From Microcebus murinus (lineage: Eukaryota > Chordata > Mammalia > Primates > Cheirogaleidae): a stretch of DNA of 64,000 bases. Every line of letters begins with the position of its first letter. Position 1 is the stretch's first letter. Shown one piece after another: positions 11,123 through 23,855 of this stretch. Location: assembly GCF_040939455.1 (NCBI RefSeq), contig NC_134117.1, positions 28,203,501 through 28,267,500 of the forward strand, written 5' to 3'. Position numbers and translations under genes: made by a program. The notes beneath the pieces are model-generated. The model did no database searches, was not told where the DNA came from, and saw only the letters and a list, made by a program, of their open reading frames with translations.

Positions 11123-11464
11123 GCAGCAAGTAAAAGGCACAGCAAGAGCCAGAGTGGAGGAGCAAGGATGCCGGCCTGCCCTTGCACTTCCCACTGGAGA
11201 CGAGCGGGTCGGAGAGCTGGGCCCTCCCAGGACACCTGGGCTGGGGTGCCCACACCTGACTGGCACCCAGGTCTCCCATGGGGTTGACAGGAACACAGAC
11301 CCAGCCACCAGCTCAAGACTCTGATAGAGACTAACCTCCCACCCCATGCAACAGCCCTGCTGAGGCAGTTCAGCCTCTTTGCACCCCATGAGCCAAGGTG
11401 CTCACTAGGCCAAGAGGAAGCCTATTACGCTGTTGGATGAATCTAGAACAGAGACACATAAAAG

Positions 11465-11640
11465 CTGAAGGTATAGGTTTTGGAGTCAGACAGACCTGGG
11501 CTTTTGAACATCAGCTCCATCATTAATTAATCAGCTAAGTGACCCTGGGCACATGCCATAAGCTTTCTAGTCTCTTCTAGGAGGTAGGGAGTGGTTACAG
11601 CCCTGCCTCTTAGAGAAGTTGGGAGGACTGAAGATTTTCA
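11465..11640 (+). mobile_element. MIR, sense
   Basis: TTTTGGAGTCAGACAGACCT, then GCTAAGTGACCCTGGGCACA, then GCCCTGCCTCTTAGAGAAG, in MIR order. Confidence 0.85.
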
Positions 11641-11756
11641 CATGCACACAAATATAATCAAGAAGTTTATACATAATAAATCAACTAATCTAGCGCCCCT
11701 GGTGATGTCTTAGCACCAAGCCCCACCAAGCTCTTGCTTCCTTAGCCTGAAGATCA

Positions 11757-11792
11757 CACATACACACACACAAACACACACACGCACGCACC
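11757..11792 (+). repeat. (CA)n microsatellite
   Basis: CACATACACACACACAAACA then further CA and CGCA units. Confidence 0.85.
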
Positions 11793-11830
11793 ATATCTGC
11801 TACACAGTAGGTGCTTATTCTATCATTGTA

Positions 11831-12556
<726 letters not shown>

Positions 12557-12899
12557 TAGTCATGTGCTTTTATTATTAATATTGTTATTTTAACCTGAAA
12601 TCCATCGGCTCTGCTCTCTGGAATAACATAACAAGCCATAATCTCTTCCACGAGGCTATTTGACATTTTGCAGTTCTCCAGACTGAAGATGCCTATTTCC
12701 TCCTACTGTTTCTCCATCTTCTTTACCATTTCATTCACCTTCCTTTAAGCTAACCTAACAGCCCAGGTGACATCTGCCCAGCGGGCTCTTGCATCCCTTA
12801 TCTGAGGACCAACCCTCTGCTCCACAGCAAGTCTGCCCACAACTGTTGCAGCTGGAGCTGGGAAAGATCCCCACAAATTTCCCCCTGGTCGTGCCTCCC

Positions 12900-12936
12900 A
12901 CTTGCCGAAGAGCATGCACAACGCTCTTCGGCAAGT
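12900..12936. repeat. Perfect 14-bp inverted repeat (foldback hairpin)
   Basis: The arm ACTTGCCGAAGAGC (12900-12913) and its exact reverse complement GCTCTTCGGCAAGT (12923-12936) flank a 9-nt loop. The right arm is the first part of the duplicated segment at 12919-13070; the left arm has no counterpart at the other copy. Confidence 0.97.
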
Positions 12937-13070
12937 ATTGTTCCCCTCCTTTCACAGATGAGGACGTGAGGATCAGGGACCCCGAGGTGATGGCAGGAAT
13001 CCAGCGAGCAGTTTCAGATCCCTGTACTCCCGGCCCACTGCCACTCCGGGTGGTGAGCAGCAGCGCTGGT
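12919..13070 (+). repeat. Dispersed local duplication, copy 1 (probable daughter copy)
   Basis: 152 bp starting CAACGCTCTTCGGCAAGTAT and ending CAGCAGCGCTGGT. It matches 15102-15254 with seven substitutions and one 1-bp indel by my count. Its first ~65 bp are antisense MIR sequence, but the MIR is cut off abruptly at the left edge, so this looks like the derived copy. Confidence 0.93.
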
Positions 13071-13144
13071 CAAGTCCTATTATTTAGTCCACATCCCAGC
13101 AACAGGCTCTCAGCTAGTGTCTTTCAGGTCTGTGTCTTCAGTGG

Positions 13145-13240
13145 GGTGAACCTGGCATCAGAAGACCTGGGTCAGTTCCCATCGTGACATGCTATGTGAC
13201 CTGGGGCAAGGGGCTCAACCTCTCCAAGCACATCTGCCAA
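13145..13240 (+). mobile_element. MIR fragment, sense
   Basis: GCATCAGAAGACCTGGGTCA, then GCTATGTGACCTGGGGCAAG, then CTCAACCTCTCCAAGC. Confidence 0.8.
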
Positions 13241-14811
13241 TGTGAATGCCCTAGGAGCATTCCTAGGCATTCACTCCAACTGCCCTAAAGAGACTTCAAG
13301 ATGCTCCAGGGAGTTTCTGTGTGAAGTACGAAGTGCACACACAGATGTGCGACACTCCTGAGACCTGGAATCCCACCTTCTCAAGGCTTCTTCACGTGGC
13401 ACAGCTCAGGATCCACGACACTCGGTCTGTGCATCAGCAGAGACGTCCTCACTTGAGCACATTCATTCCCCTCCAGAGCCAGGCCTGGGCCTTGCAGGCA
13501 GCTGCGCCTGACTCATCTCTTCCTCTTCCTCCTCTACAGCCCGTGACTCACCAGCCCCATCAGGCCGCATCCTCCTGGGCTTCCTCCCCAAGCGCTGCCT
13601 GGTCAGGATGCAGGACTGAAGCCCTCTTCCCACCAAAGCCCCACAGCCCCCTCTTCTGACCCTCCGGGTCTGGCGTCCCACAACAGCCTGGGCCGCAGCA
13701 GCGTGTGCGTCCCCGTCAGCTGTGCTGTCCTTGCAACGTGACTGTCAACTCCTGGAGGGCAGGCTCTCAGAGGCAATCCAGTGTGGTCCATCCGAACACA
13801 GCTGCCTGGGGCCCACCCCAGGATTCTGATTTCCCCGCTCTGGGGATGGCCTGAGCATCAGAGGGGTTTAAAAGCCCCCCCAATATGGCCAGGCCTGAGA
13901 AGCCCTGGTCTGGAACCAGGCTGCCCAGCTGGCTGGCTGCTGCGGCTGGGTTTAATTAGTCCTCTGAGAGGGCCCGGCAGGGGGTGTTCAGGGAGAACCC
14001 CATGCCTGCCTGAGGCTGACCATCTGGACAGCCCCTTTAAGGCTTATAGCCAGGCTGGTCAAAAGGCAAGAAGGGGATGGTTCAGGGGACCCTCTGCTTG
14101 GGGAAACCTAGCTGTACTGGCCACAGGAAAATACCCCCTTTGCAGAGAGAGGAGAGGGCAGGCCAAGCCACACGGCCAAGGGCATGGCTTTGGAGTCAGA
14201 CGGCCCTGGACTAGCTACCTCACTCTCCTTACTAGCCAGGAAGGCCCCTTCGCCCCTCCCACGTCCACTTTACTCAGCCTGGGGCCTGATCTTCTGTGCC
14301 TAGTGTGGCCAGCACCCAGACACCCTCTTCTGAGGGGACACGAAGGCCTCTTCCTCCAGGGCCAACCACAGCCCTCTGCATAGAGAATGAGCAGCTCCAA
14401 GGCAAGTGGGATGAGTGGGAGTGCAGAGGGAGTGAGGCCCTATTTCCTAAGAAAACCCCCTACCCCCTCCCCAGCTGCTCTGGGCACAAAGAAGGGAAAA
14501 ATCTGACTCATCAGTGCTGGTGTGACTCACAGGCCAACAAAACTGACTTGCCAGACCGGCCAGGAGGGGAGCCCACTGCTCCCACCACGACTGGGGCAGG
14601 GCAGGGCAGGTACAGCCCTCCCCCATCCCTCCTGCTGCTAGAGGACGCATCCTGCCCCCACCAGTGCCAGGCCTCGGGGGGCTGGCCTGGCTGCAGCCCT
14701 CATCAGCTTGGCCCCTGACAGCTCGGCCATACCCTCCCACGGCTGCTTCAGTAACCTCCTAGTGAGGGGTGGGCTGGGAGCAGAGACAACTCACAGGACT
14801 TGGGACGCAGA
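13241..14811. other. Intron tract without recognisable features
   Basis: 1.6 kb, GC-rich but CpG-poor. A long plus-strand open frame at 13781-14383 is repeat-free, but it has no splice logic or similarity that I can see. Confidence 0.55.
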
Positions 14812-15045
14812 GAGGTGGCTCTGGAATCAGGGATGACCTGGGTCTCACTGTCACCTGCACCACCCCCAATAGGTATGACCTGGAGCAGCTTAATCTCTGG
14901 GCCTGTTTTCATATCCATAAAATGGGAGCAATAAAAAATCCACATGTGAGGCCGACACGAGACACGCTACGCAATCTAGTACTGTGCGGAACACAAAGTG
15001 GGAGCTCAGAACGGTAGCAATTATCTACTAGTTGTATAAGTACTA
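14812..15045 (+). mobile_element. MIR, sense
   Basis: GGCTCTGGAATCAGGGATGA, GTATGACCTGGAGCAGCTTA, TCCATAAAATGGGAGCAATA and GGGAGCTCAGAACGG, in MIR order. Confidence 0.8.
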
Positions 15046-15069
15046 GTTTTAGGATTATAAAGACTTTTT

Positions 15070-15170
15070 TTTACATGCTTCATTTCACTTAATCCTTACC
15101 GCAACGCTCTTCGGCAAGTACTGTTCCCCTCCTTTTACAGATGAGGACGTGAGGATCAGGGACCCCGAGG
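15070..15170 (-). mobile_element. MIR, antisense, continuous into duplication copy 2
   Basis: ACATGCTTCATTTCACTTAA, TCCTTACCGCAACGCTCTTC and CTTTTACAGATGAGGACGTG are an uninterrupted antisense MIR. It crosses the left edge of the duplicated block, which shows that this is the original location. Confidence 0.8.
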
Positions 15171-15254
15171 CGATGGCAGGAATCCAGCGAGCGGTTTCAG
15201 ATCCCTGTACTCCGGGCCCACTGCCCACTCCAGGCGGTGAGCAGCAGCGCTGGT
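15102..15254 (+). repeat. Dispersed local duplication, copy 2 (probable source)
   Basis: 153 bp from CAACGCTCTTCGGCAAGTAC to AGCAGCGCTGGT, about 95% identical to 12919-13070. It keeps more CpGs than copy 1 (for example GGCGATGG against GGTGATGG). Confidence 0.93.
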
Positions 15255-15517
15255 GCACACACACAGCTGGCAGGCGCGGGCGCAGCCCTGCCTCCGGCCA
15301 GGAGGGAAGGCCTAGCTGCGACACTACTGACCAGTCCTGCCCTGCCGCCGACCCAGCCTGGCTCAGCTCTAACCCACACGGCGCTTCCAGAAATTTACTC
15401 GCTGGTGCCCAGGTGTCAGCTTCCACGCCAGGCTGAGCTCCTCAAGGCAGCACCCAGTCTCCTCGGTGTTGGCCCCAGCCTGGAGTCAGACAAGCAGTAC
15501 CACTGGGATGCCAAAAC

Positions 15518-15680
15518 TCCTGACTCCAGACCTGAGACAGAACCTGGCTCTGCCACTTACTTGCATGACTTGGGCATGTTATTTAACCTCTGAGAACCTC
15601 AGTTTCTTCATCTGGAAAATGGGGATAATAACAGTAAGTAGCTTACGGGATTACCATGAGCACTATGGTAATAACCATGA
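15518..15680 (+). mobile_element. MIR, sense
   Basis: CCTGGCTCTGCCACTTACTT, ATTTAACCTCTGAGAACCTC and TCATCTGGAAAATGGGGATA. It is one of the best-preserved MIRs here. Confidence 0.9.
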
Positions 15681-15683
15681 CAT

Positions 15684-15860
15684 TAACAATAACTGCTAAC
15701 ATTTATCAAGTGCTTATCATATGCCAGGAACTCTTCTAAGCACTTTATATGTATTAGATTGTCTAATCCAAAGATCACACAGCTGGTGGCAGGCTGGCTC
15801 TGAAACCCCCATCCTGACCCCCACAAGATACTGCTCTCTTGCATGTCAAGGGTCTGGTAG
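15684..15860 (-). mobile_element. MIR, antisense, tail to tail with the preceding MIR
   Basis: AGTGCTTATCATATGCCAGG, TTCTAAGCACTTTATATG and AAGATCACACAGCTGGTGGC. Together with the sense MIR on its left it forms an inverted pair. Confidence 0.88.
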
Positions 15861-17220
15861 GTAGTAAGCGTACACAGCAGCTAGTCTGGTGCTGGCTCAG
15901 GCAGCATTTCTAAGATGAACCAATGAATGAATTTCTTTCTGCCTAATTTCCTTTCCATCCATCATTCATTTCATTTCCAGCATTTATTACCGAGTCCTAT
16001 TCTGTGTACATCTAGCTGAGATATTTGAAGTTCCTGTGAAATATAAAGTAAAAAACCAAAAACAAGTTGCAATAAAAATAGGACCTTAGTGAACAGAGCC
16101 TTCTTGCTCCCTCTATAGCAGGGTAACAGGATCCAGATTGCGGAATGAGAGGCAGTGCTCCCAACCTGGTGGTGCTATGCCCCTCCCCCCCCAGAGAAGG
16201 TTCCAGATGGGTTGTGGCAGCCCCATAGGAGAGGGGGCGGAAATGGCCAGAGGCTCTGGCTGCACCCAGCCCTCTGGGGGTGGTTGTGTGGAAGGGCCTC
16301 AGGGGCTGCTCAGGCATCCGAGCTATTTGTTTTGGCAGTGCCGAAGGAGGTGGGTCTGGAAGGAAGGGAGCTAGCAGTGGCCCAGCAGCCTCTAGGAGTT
16401 GGCCCTGGCCTCTGTGGGGAGGAGCAGGCAGAGGCAGGGCCTCCAGTCCTTCTGCACAGGGGCAGGACCCGATACACAGAGAGAGAGTCTCCTCACCCAG
16501 ACCCAGAGCCCCCCATGCAGGCCCTCCTCCCCTCTTCCCACAGAAACACCTGAGGGAGCAGGCAGGGGAGGCCTGGTTTGGGTGTAACAACCAGTCTCAC
16601 ACTTTTTCTTAAACAGCAAAACTCTTTTTTCAGAAATAGTAGGGAAAGGCTTTCAAAACAGCCTACCATCTGGGGCAGGTAAAGTGGAGCTGTTCTGGGT
16701 GGGAGGGGGGCAATCCACGCCCCTGCGCACCCCTCCCCTCCTGACACCGCAGTGAAGCCCCAGGCCTCCGAGGACGCGTGAGCTTCCGCTCCCAGTGGGC
16801 ACTGCCCACTGCAGGCCTCTCGGAGAAAGCCACTGTGCCGCAGACAGCCCTCACCCCCGGGCAGCACCCACCTCAGCTCTGAACTGGGACGCTGCAGGTG
16901 CTGGACAGCAGGGGTGCTGCCTGGCATGGCCCTAAGGCACCCTCATCTGGGCCCCGTCTGGCTCTGAGACTCAACTCACATCCATCCTGTGGAAAGACCT
17001 GTGCAGTCTCCTCAGGGCTGCAAAGATGCCAAGGCAAGATCTTAGCCCTCCAAAACCGCACAGTCCCTGCTCAAAACTGCCAGGCCAGCCACGTGTAGAC
17101 AATGGGTACACATGCACACAGGCAGAAGGGCTACTGGATTGTGTGCAAAAAATGATCTCAGACCCAGAGAAGAGAGACTGTCATAAACTCATCGGGACCC
17201 TTTTAAAGTAGAAATGGCTC
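15861..17220. other. Intron tract without recognisable features
   Basis: Several overlapping open frames at 16012-16619 result from GC richness and are not supported as genes. Confidence 0.55.
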
Positions 17221-17224
17221 AGAT

Positions 17225-17330
17225 CACTCACACAGTCATTCATAGAATGTTCACTGGTCATCTACCAGTGCCAGGCATGGTGGACGTCCATATGAGCATG
17301 ACGAGTCCCTGCCTGGCCAGAGGAACTCTT
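17225..17330 (-). mobile_element. L2/MIR-type fragment, antisense
   Basis: TCACTGGTCATCTACCAGTG then CCAGGCATGG resembles the antisense 3' end shared by L2 and MIR. It is diverged and the family is uncertain. Confidence 0.4.
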
Positions 17331-17449
17331 ATCATTGTCTGGGCTGGGGCTGAATCACACAGACGATGTCTGACAATCCTTTTTGGTTTTCTGATATGTT
17401 CATGCTCTCTATTTTGAATATATTTGAATGCATAATTTAGGAATCCTTG

Positions 17450-17530
17450 CAATGTGTTACTCTGTGGCACATTTAAAAATATATACAAATATATAATAAA
17501 TAAATATATGTAAATTAAAAAACCAAAACA
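17450..17530. repeat. AT-rich low-complexity tract
   Basis: AAAAATATATACAAATATAT then AATAAATAAATATATG. No family assigned. Confidence 0.7.
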
Positions 17531-17540
17531 AGCAGGCATT

Positions 17541-18160
17541 CTGGTGCGTGCTAGAGTGGAGGTATGTGGGCAATGTGCTGAGAGCACACACCCGGACAGA
17601 CCAGGCCTCATTTGTGCATCCTCCAAGGGGTGGGAGGGCACTGGGCTAGGTCACCGCTAAGGCCATGTCTAGCCCTGACCCTGTGTGACAAGGACACTGG
17701 AATTAAACAGGCTTCAGGTGGCTGGGAAGGCCTGGGTGGCAGCAGGCCTCACCTTCCTCCCTCATTTCAGACTTCCCACCTCATCCTCCTCATGCACAGT
17801 GGCCTGCCCTACTTTGCCCTCTGCTGCTGCTAGAGGAAGAAGCAGCATGCAAGCTCTGGGCCTCAGTTTCCCTTTGGGATAATGATGGTGTAGGGGAGGT
17901 ATAGCATCTCTGAAAAAAGATCCAGATGCAAGAGGACCAGTCATATGAAGAGCCTCTGGATGGTGTGGAGGTCGTCAGCCCCTGCTCTCTAGGTGTCCTA
18001 CCCTGGTGCTCACCTGGGAGCAGCCCCTGCTGCCCCACCCCCAATGTAACCCAATTCTTTGTGGTCAAATGACAGCTGGGGGTGGGGTTGGGGAGCCCTA
18101 AGGAGACAGAGGGTGGTGATTACCAGCTCCCAGGGTGCTCAGGCCCAGACAAAAGGGTCA
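17541..18160. other. Intron tract without recognisable features
   Basis: I see nothing identifiable. Confidence 0.55.
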
Positions 18161-18164
18161 TGGC

Positions 18165-18260
18165 CCAGATTCATTTCAACACATAATTCCTGAGCATTCA
18201 CTGTGTTCAAGATCCTGCCAAGCACTCCAGGGGCCAAGAAAGTGTGGGTGACATTTTAAT
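18165..18260 (-). mobile_element. L2 3' end fragment, antisense
   Basis: TTCCTGAGCATTCACTGTGT then CTGCCAAGCACTCCAGGGGC fits the antisense L2 3' end. Confidence 0.55.
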
Positions 18261-18277
18261 TACCTTAAGTGTGTCTT

Positions 18278-18546
18278 GAGGTTTAAAGAGCACCTCCTCA
18301 GAGATGCCTGCCCTGCTGAGCTAACTAAAGTGGGCTCCCCCATTCCCCAGTATAGCCCCCATTCTCCCAAGTAACATTTACCCCAATTCTGCTGTTATTT
18401 CTTCACTTTTCTATCCATCTCCCCCATCAGAAGGTCAGCCCCTTCACGGCAGGGCCTTGGTCTCTCCTTCACAGCTGTATCTGGCACCTTACACAGACAG
18501 ACTGAGCCTCTGTTTCATGATAGTTGAATGAACGAATGAATGAATG
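18278..18546 (+). mobile_element. L2 3' end, sense, ending in (TGAA)n
   Basis: CAGAGATGCCTGCCCTGCTG, TCAGAAGGTCAGCCCCTTCA, CAGGGCCTTGGTCTC and a terminal GAATGAACGAATGAATGAAT tail are the L2 3' UTR in sense order. Confidence 0.75.
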
Positions 18547-18555
18547 ATCCACCAT

Positions 18556-18800
18556 TGCACCACTGGACAAGTGGGAAGTGACATAAAAGAGATTCAGAAG
18601 GCTGTAGGGAGGCAAAGGACGAAAGGGGCACCTCTGGGAAGACTTCCTGGAGGAGGTGTGATGTTGTAAGCGTGGCCCTGAAGGAGGATGAGGCATTCCA
18701 AGTGGGAGATACGGAAGAAGCAGAGGCCTGGAGTCAGGCCACATGGCAAGTGGACGGGCTGAGGTCCCACGAGCTGGCCTGGACCCCACAAGGCCTGACC
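18556..18800 (-). mobile_element. L2 fragment, antisense
   Basis: GGGAAGACTTCCTGGAGGAG then CCCTGAAGGAGGATGAGGCA then AGTGGGAGATACGGAAGAAG resembles the antisense L2 3' region. Confidence 0.6.
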
Positions 18801-18849
18801 GGTGCCCTGCCAACTGGCCCACTGGCCTCCTACTAAACACTGGGCCTCA

Positions 18850-20030
18850 CTGCTCGTTGACAAAGTCAGGCTACCTAAGAATCTGAACACAAGTCCGCGG
18901 TGTGCCCACCAGGGGTTATTCCTAAGTCAAACTCTAGCTGGGGCACATGCACAACTGCCCCGTTTCTTCTTTTCTAGTCTCCTTTGCCCCTGGCCGACGA
19001 GTTCCCGTTCTGACCAGCTGTGCCGCCACTGTGGGACTAAAGGGCAACTCCCAACCTCGTCATGACAAAGACCTTTTATGACTCCCCGAAGTGTCAAAAG
19101 AATTTCTCTCCAACTACATGTAGGTGATAGATAATTTTTTAAAATGGAAACGCAAAGACCTATGTGCCGGGGAAGCCTTCTAATCAGCTATGGAAACCAG
19201 TGGTTCGCGCTGAGCTGGTAGAGGCCAGCCCAGAAAAGATGCTTTGGTCAACCTGGACGGTGATGATACTCTGTGACTCAGTTTCTTGGGGCCAGGAGAT
19301 AGGGCAGGAACAGAGGAGGCAAAAGAGATGGTCAGAGGAAGGAAGAATGGGCAGAGAAGCCCCGAGTGCAGCTGAGACTTCCCTAAGCCAACCCAAGCCC
19401 TCCTCCTCCAGGAGGGAGAGAGGCTGCACACCCCACCCCTGCCGACCGGGCCTTTCCATAGGGCATTAGATGGTGACCTGGCTCACCTTGGCAGGAGGTG
19501 GGAAGGAGGATCATGAGCTCAACACTTCTACTCTGGAAAGAGGTCTGGCTGGAGAAACCGTCAGGGGTCAGGGATGGCCCCTGGAGGCTGTGCGCCTCCC
19601 AAGACCGGCAGCTCCAAGTCTGTAAAGACAGCGCTAGCATCTGCGAGGAAAACAGTCTGGAGGACACGCACCAGTCTTTCCACCTGGTGGGGGGGGTGAT
19701 GGGCCTTTGGCTTTCTAGGATATATATTTGTGTGTGTGTGTTGACTTTTTTGAGAGTAAGGACTGTGTGTGTGCACGCTCCTTAAGCTTTTGTTTAAATG
19801 TGTGTGGTGTGGTAGAAAATCTTGAGACTCACAGGGAAAGGCAATAAAAGACCCTCGCCATGACAAGGCTGAGACAGCCCAGCCGGGACGTCAGGTGTCT
19901 TCTGCCCACAAGGCACTTGTAGGGAAAGGCTGTTTCTGGCTGTCAGGGATCAGCAGGCAGAGCTCCCATTTAAGCCACTCTGTGCAAGCTGCACTGTGAA
20001 CAAGCGGTGAAGGCAGGGCTGGCCCTTACC
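18850..20030. other. Intron tract without recognisable features
   Basis: It contains a short (GT)n at about 19728-19741 and a GT-rich patch to 19780. Otherwise nothing. Confidence 0.55.
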
Positions 20031-20034
20031 CATC

Positions 20035-20100
20035 TCAGGAGCCCAGGGCTCAGTCCAGTGCCTGGCACGCAACAGGTGCTCAACAAAAGCTGAGAGAATG
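20035..20100 (+). mobile_element. L2/MIR 3' end fragment, sense
   Basis: AGTGCCTGGCACGCAACAGG then TGCTCAACAAAAGCTGAGAG. Confidence 0.55.
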
Positions 20101-21890
20101 AGCCAGAGAGTCGACCACATGGGAGGTGGTGAGAGTTCGGCCTCCTGGGAAGGAGCTGAGGGGGACAGTGGGAAAGGGCACCAAGAGGAGACCTGCAAAA
20201 AGGCAGAACTCAGCAGAACCTTTGGGGAGTGTCCTCAGGCTTTTTGTCTTAGGGGGAGGCAGGCAGACGGCTGGTGGCCAGGAAAGGTCACAGCTGGTCC
20301 CGGCCGCAAGGTTTCCACAGAGTAGAAGGCTGCAGGGCCTGGCTGGCCTGGAGCAGCTGAGCTGTGGCCCACATCACCTGCCCTTCCTGAGCCTAGTCTG
20401 ATGAGGGCTTAAGATCTGTGACAAGCAACCGCTGAGTCAGACTTGGGGGGGTGTGAAGGGGCAGGGCAGACGGGTCAGGTCTCATTCTCCAGGTGTGCTT
20501 CACCAGCCCAAGGCCAGGCAGGAGCAGTCTCCTCACACCCCCTTACGCCAGGGCTGAGGAGGAAGGCAGCTCCCACGGTGCGGAAATGCAGGAGAAAGCA
20601 AGGCCCTGGGAGGCAGGCTCATGTGCTAGGAGACCACCTGTTTTGGCCCAAACCTCCTCCGCCATGGATGCCAGACAGGCTCTGGCAGTGTGGTGGTGGC
20701 GGTGTTGGTGGTGGGGGGAGGTGGCAAAACCAGGACCGCAGGAGGTATCTGTTTCAACAGTCACCAGAGGGACAGGGAGGGAGCCCTGTGGGCTCAGCTC
20801 CCAGCTGGTGGAAAAGGCATCCTCTCAGTTTCAGCTCAGCTGGAGGTCAAGAACTGCTGAGGCTGGCAGCCCTGCACAGGGGATGCTATTTGCTTGCGAG
20901 TGAACATCTTGTTGCCGTGGCAGCCCAGGGAAGCTCCAGGCAGGAGCCAGCCACAAGGCCAGGAACAGAGAGAGCCCTCTCTGCTCCAGCGCCCAGCCTT
21001 GACCTTCCCAATTGGGAAAGTGGATACAAAGCACTTCTCCTTCCCTGGACCTTGACCACGGGCCAGGCACCGCAGTGGCCCATGTGGAATGCACAGGTGC
21101 ATGAAACTCTGTCCCACCCTCCAGAGGGGGCTGAAACACAACAGAGATAATCACACACACAATACCATACAACACAGAATCAGACAGAGATAAAGGCCAC
21201 AGAGGCAAAGACCAACCGGGCTTTCAAGGACGGAAAGAGCCCACCTTGACTGGAGAACATACAGAGGAAGAGACTTGGGAAAGACTTTGGAAAATGGCAT
21301 GAAACAGCAAACAGCAAACACATCCCCCTGCGGACAACTCCAGCTGCCTGGTTTGCTCCAGAGCCAAGAAAGCACCTGGGCTGTGGGGGCTCCCTCTGGC
21401 TGGCTGCTTTCCCCCACCCAGTCAGCTCCCTACTATCTGCTCCCCAACTGGCTCACCTTTCTAACCTTCAGTGTCCTGCCTGTCCTTCCTGCCTCAAACC
21501 ACCTGCCAGGCTGGCCGACTATCCAGCCCCCGGCATCACAGGGGGCTCATACCCCAGGCCAAGCTTTTCTGTTCGGGAACCCATTTGGAGACTATCTTGA
21601 GGTGGTGAATTCCTAGCAAAATCCCTCACACCAGCATCTGTCACTCTCCTCATGCTCCTCCCTCACCTGGGGACCTGGGAATCGTAAGGCAGCTGCTCTG
21701 GGTCTAGGAATTGTCCATCACAGTTTCCAAGGCCACTAGGAAGTTTCTTGGGACACTAGGGTGCTGGTGCTCAGAAAGGGCCCAAGGGTCAGGTGATGGA
21801 CCCAATGCCCAGAATCTGCCCCAGGAGACAAGCGAAGGCTGCAGCCAGGGACTGGCTCCATGACCTGCCAATGCCAAGTACAATCCAGAG
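20101..21890. other. Intron tract without recognisable features
   Basis: 1.8 kb, GC-rich, with a GGT-rich patch at 20690-20715. Long open frames such as 20443-21150 are not supported by similarity or splice sites. Confidence 0.55.
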
Positions 21891-21894
21891 TCCC

Positions 21895-22130
21895 TTGTCC
21901 GGCTACTTTTCTTATTTTTTATGTTGCTTAAAAGATTACATATGCTCAATGGAGAAAACTACACAATAAAAACATAAAAAAAAATAAGCAAACCATATCC
22001 TATTACCCTAAAATAACCAGCAATAACACATTGAGGTATTTTCTTTTTGTTCTTCTTAATTAGCATACATTGCCAGGATTACAAGGTGTGTACAAATGTC
22101 TACCATGATGATGTCTGTCATTTTAATCTG
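21895..22130 (-). mobile_element. Old L1 3'-region fragment, antisense
   Basis: AAAAGATTACATATGCTCAA then ACAATAAAAACATAAAAAAA then AATAACCAGCAATAACACAT resembles the antisense old-L1 3' region. It is diverged. Confidence 0.45.
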
Positions 22131-22375
22131 AAACCAGCTGTTGGACTAGTGAGTCTTAGCCTTGCTGCCTGTCACATTCTCCTATGCCCCTCCCCCAGGT
22201 TCTACTCCTAGAGATTGACTCAGGAAGTACAGAAAATCCAGAATAAATAAGACACTTCAAAAATCCTGCTGTATTTACTGCACATAGAATCATCTAATAA
22301 ATATTTATTGAATGCTTACTATGTGCTGGGCACTGTATAGGATGCATTTCTTCATAACAAAAGGCTTGCATCATT

Positions 22376-23230
<855 letters not shown>

Positions 23231-23317
23231 GGCATTGTTGATCGCTCACTCTGGAATCCATGTGCAGGGTGGGTATAAGGGGTCTTGCCTGACTGGAGGC
23301 AGGAAGACCAGTTAGAC

Positions 23318-23489
23318 CTGCAGTCCCCAATCCCCAGGCCATGGCCCAGTACTGATCTGTGGCCTGTTAGGAAACTCGCCTCGCATCACCACCTGAGCTC
23401 CACGACATCCCTCCCAACCACCCTCGGTCCATGGAAAAATTGTCTTCCATGAAACTCGTCCCTGGTGCCAAAAAGGTTGGGGACTCCTG
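23318..23489 (-). mobile_element. MER1-type hAT-Charlie element, internally deleted, with 8-bp duplications
   Basis: The ends CAGTCCCCAATCCCC and GGTTGGGGACTCCTG are inverted repeats. Inside are GTGGCCTGTTAGGAAACTCG and GTCCATGGAAAAATTGTCTT. AGTTAGAC at 23310-23317 and AGTTAGAG at 23490-23497 are the 8-bp target duplication expected of hAT elements. Non-coding. Confidence 0.85.
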
Positions 23490-23574
23490 AGTTAGAGGGC
23501 TGTTGAGTTGGCAGAGGAACAAAAATAGGGGCCTGGACTGGGATTTTACTGAGTGTCTGTATGTGGCAGACAGA

Positions 23575-23855
23575 GTTTTAGCAGGGATGGAGATGAGGGG
23601 TACCCGAGTCACACATTTAGATCGTTTCCAATTTTTCACACTGGAACGAAAGCCTTTGTACATAAAGCTTTACGCGCACTTCGGCTTGGTTCCCTATGAC
23701 AAAGTCCTCATTGTGGAATTTCTAGGTCAAAGAGTAGGGATATTTTTAAGGTTCTTGGTACCTTTTGCCAAATTGCTTTCCAGAAAGACTATCAATTTTC
23801 ACTTCCACCAGCAGTGCACAAGAGTGCTTGTTAGACTCTTAGGGACAAAGATCTG
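23575..23855 (-). mobile_element. Old L1 3'-region fragment, antisense
   Basis: TGGAATTTCTAGGTCAAAGA, TTTTGCCAAATTGCTTTCCA and TTCACTTCCACCAGCAGTGC are hallmark antisense L1 text. The plus-strand open frame of 178 codons across it is a by-product. Confidence 0.7.

Noticed and set aside
13781..14383. 200-codon plus-strand open frame in UBTD1 intron 1
   Set aside because: No similarity, no splice partner and a composition that follows the GC-rich background. The same holds for the frames at 16012-16590, 20443-21150, 28813-29499 and 32211-32798.
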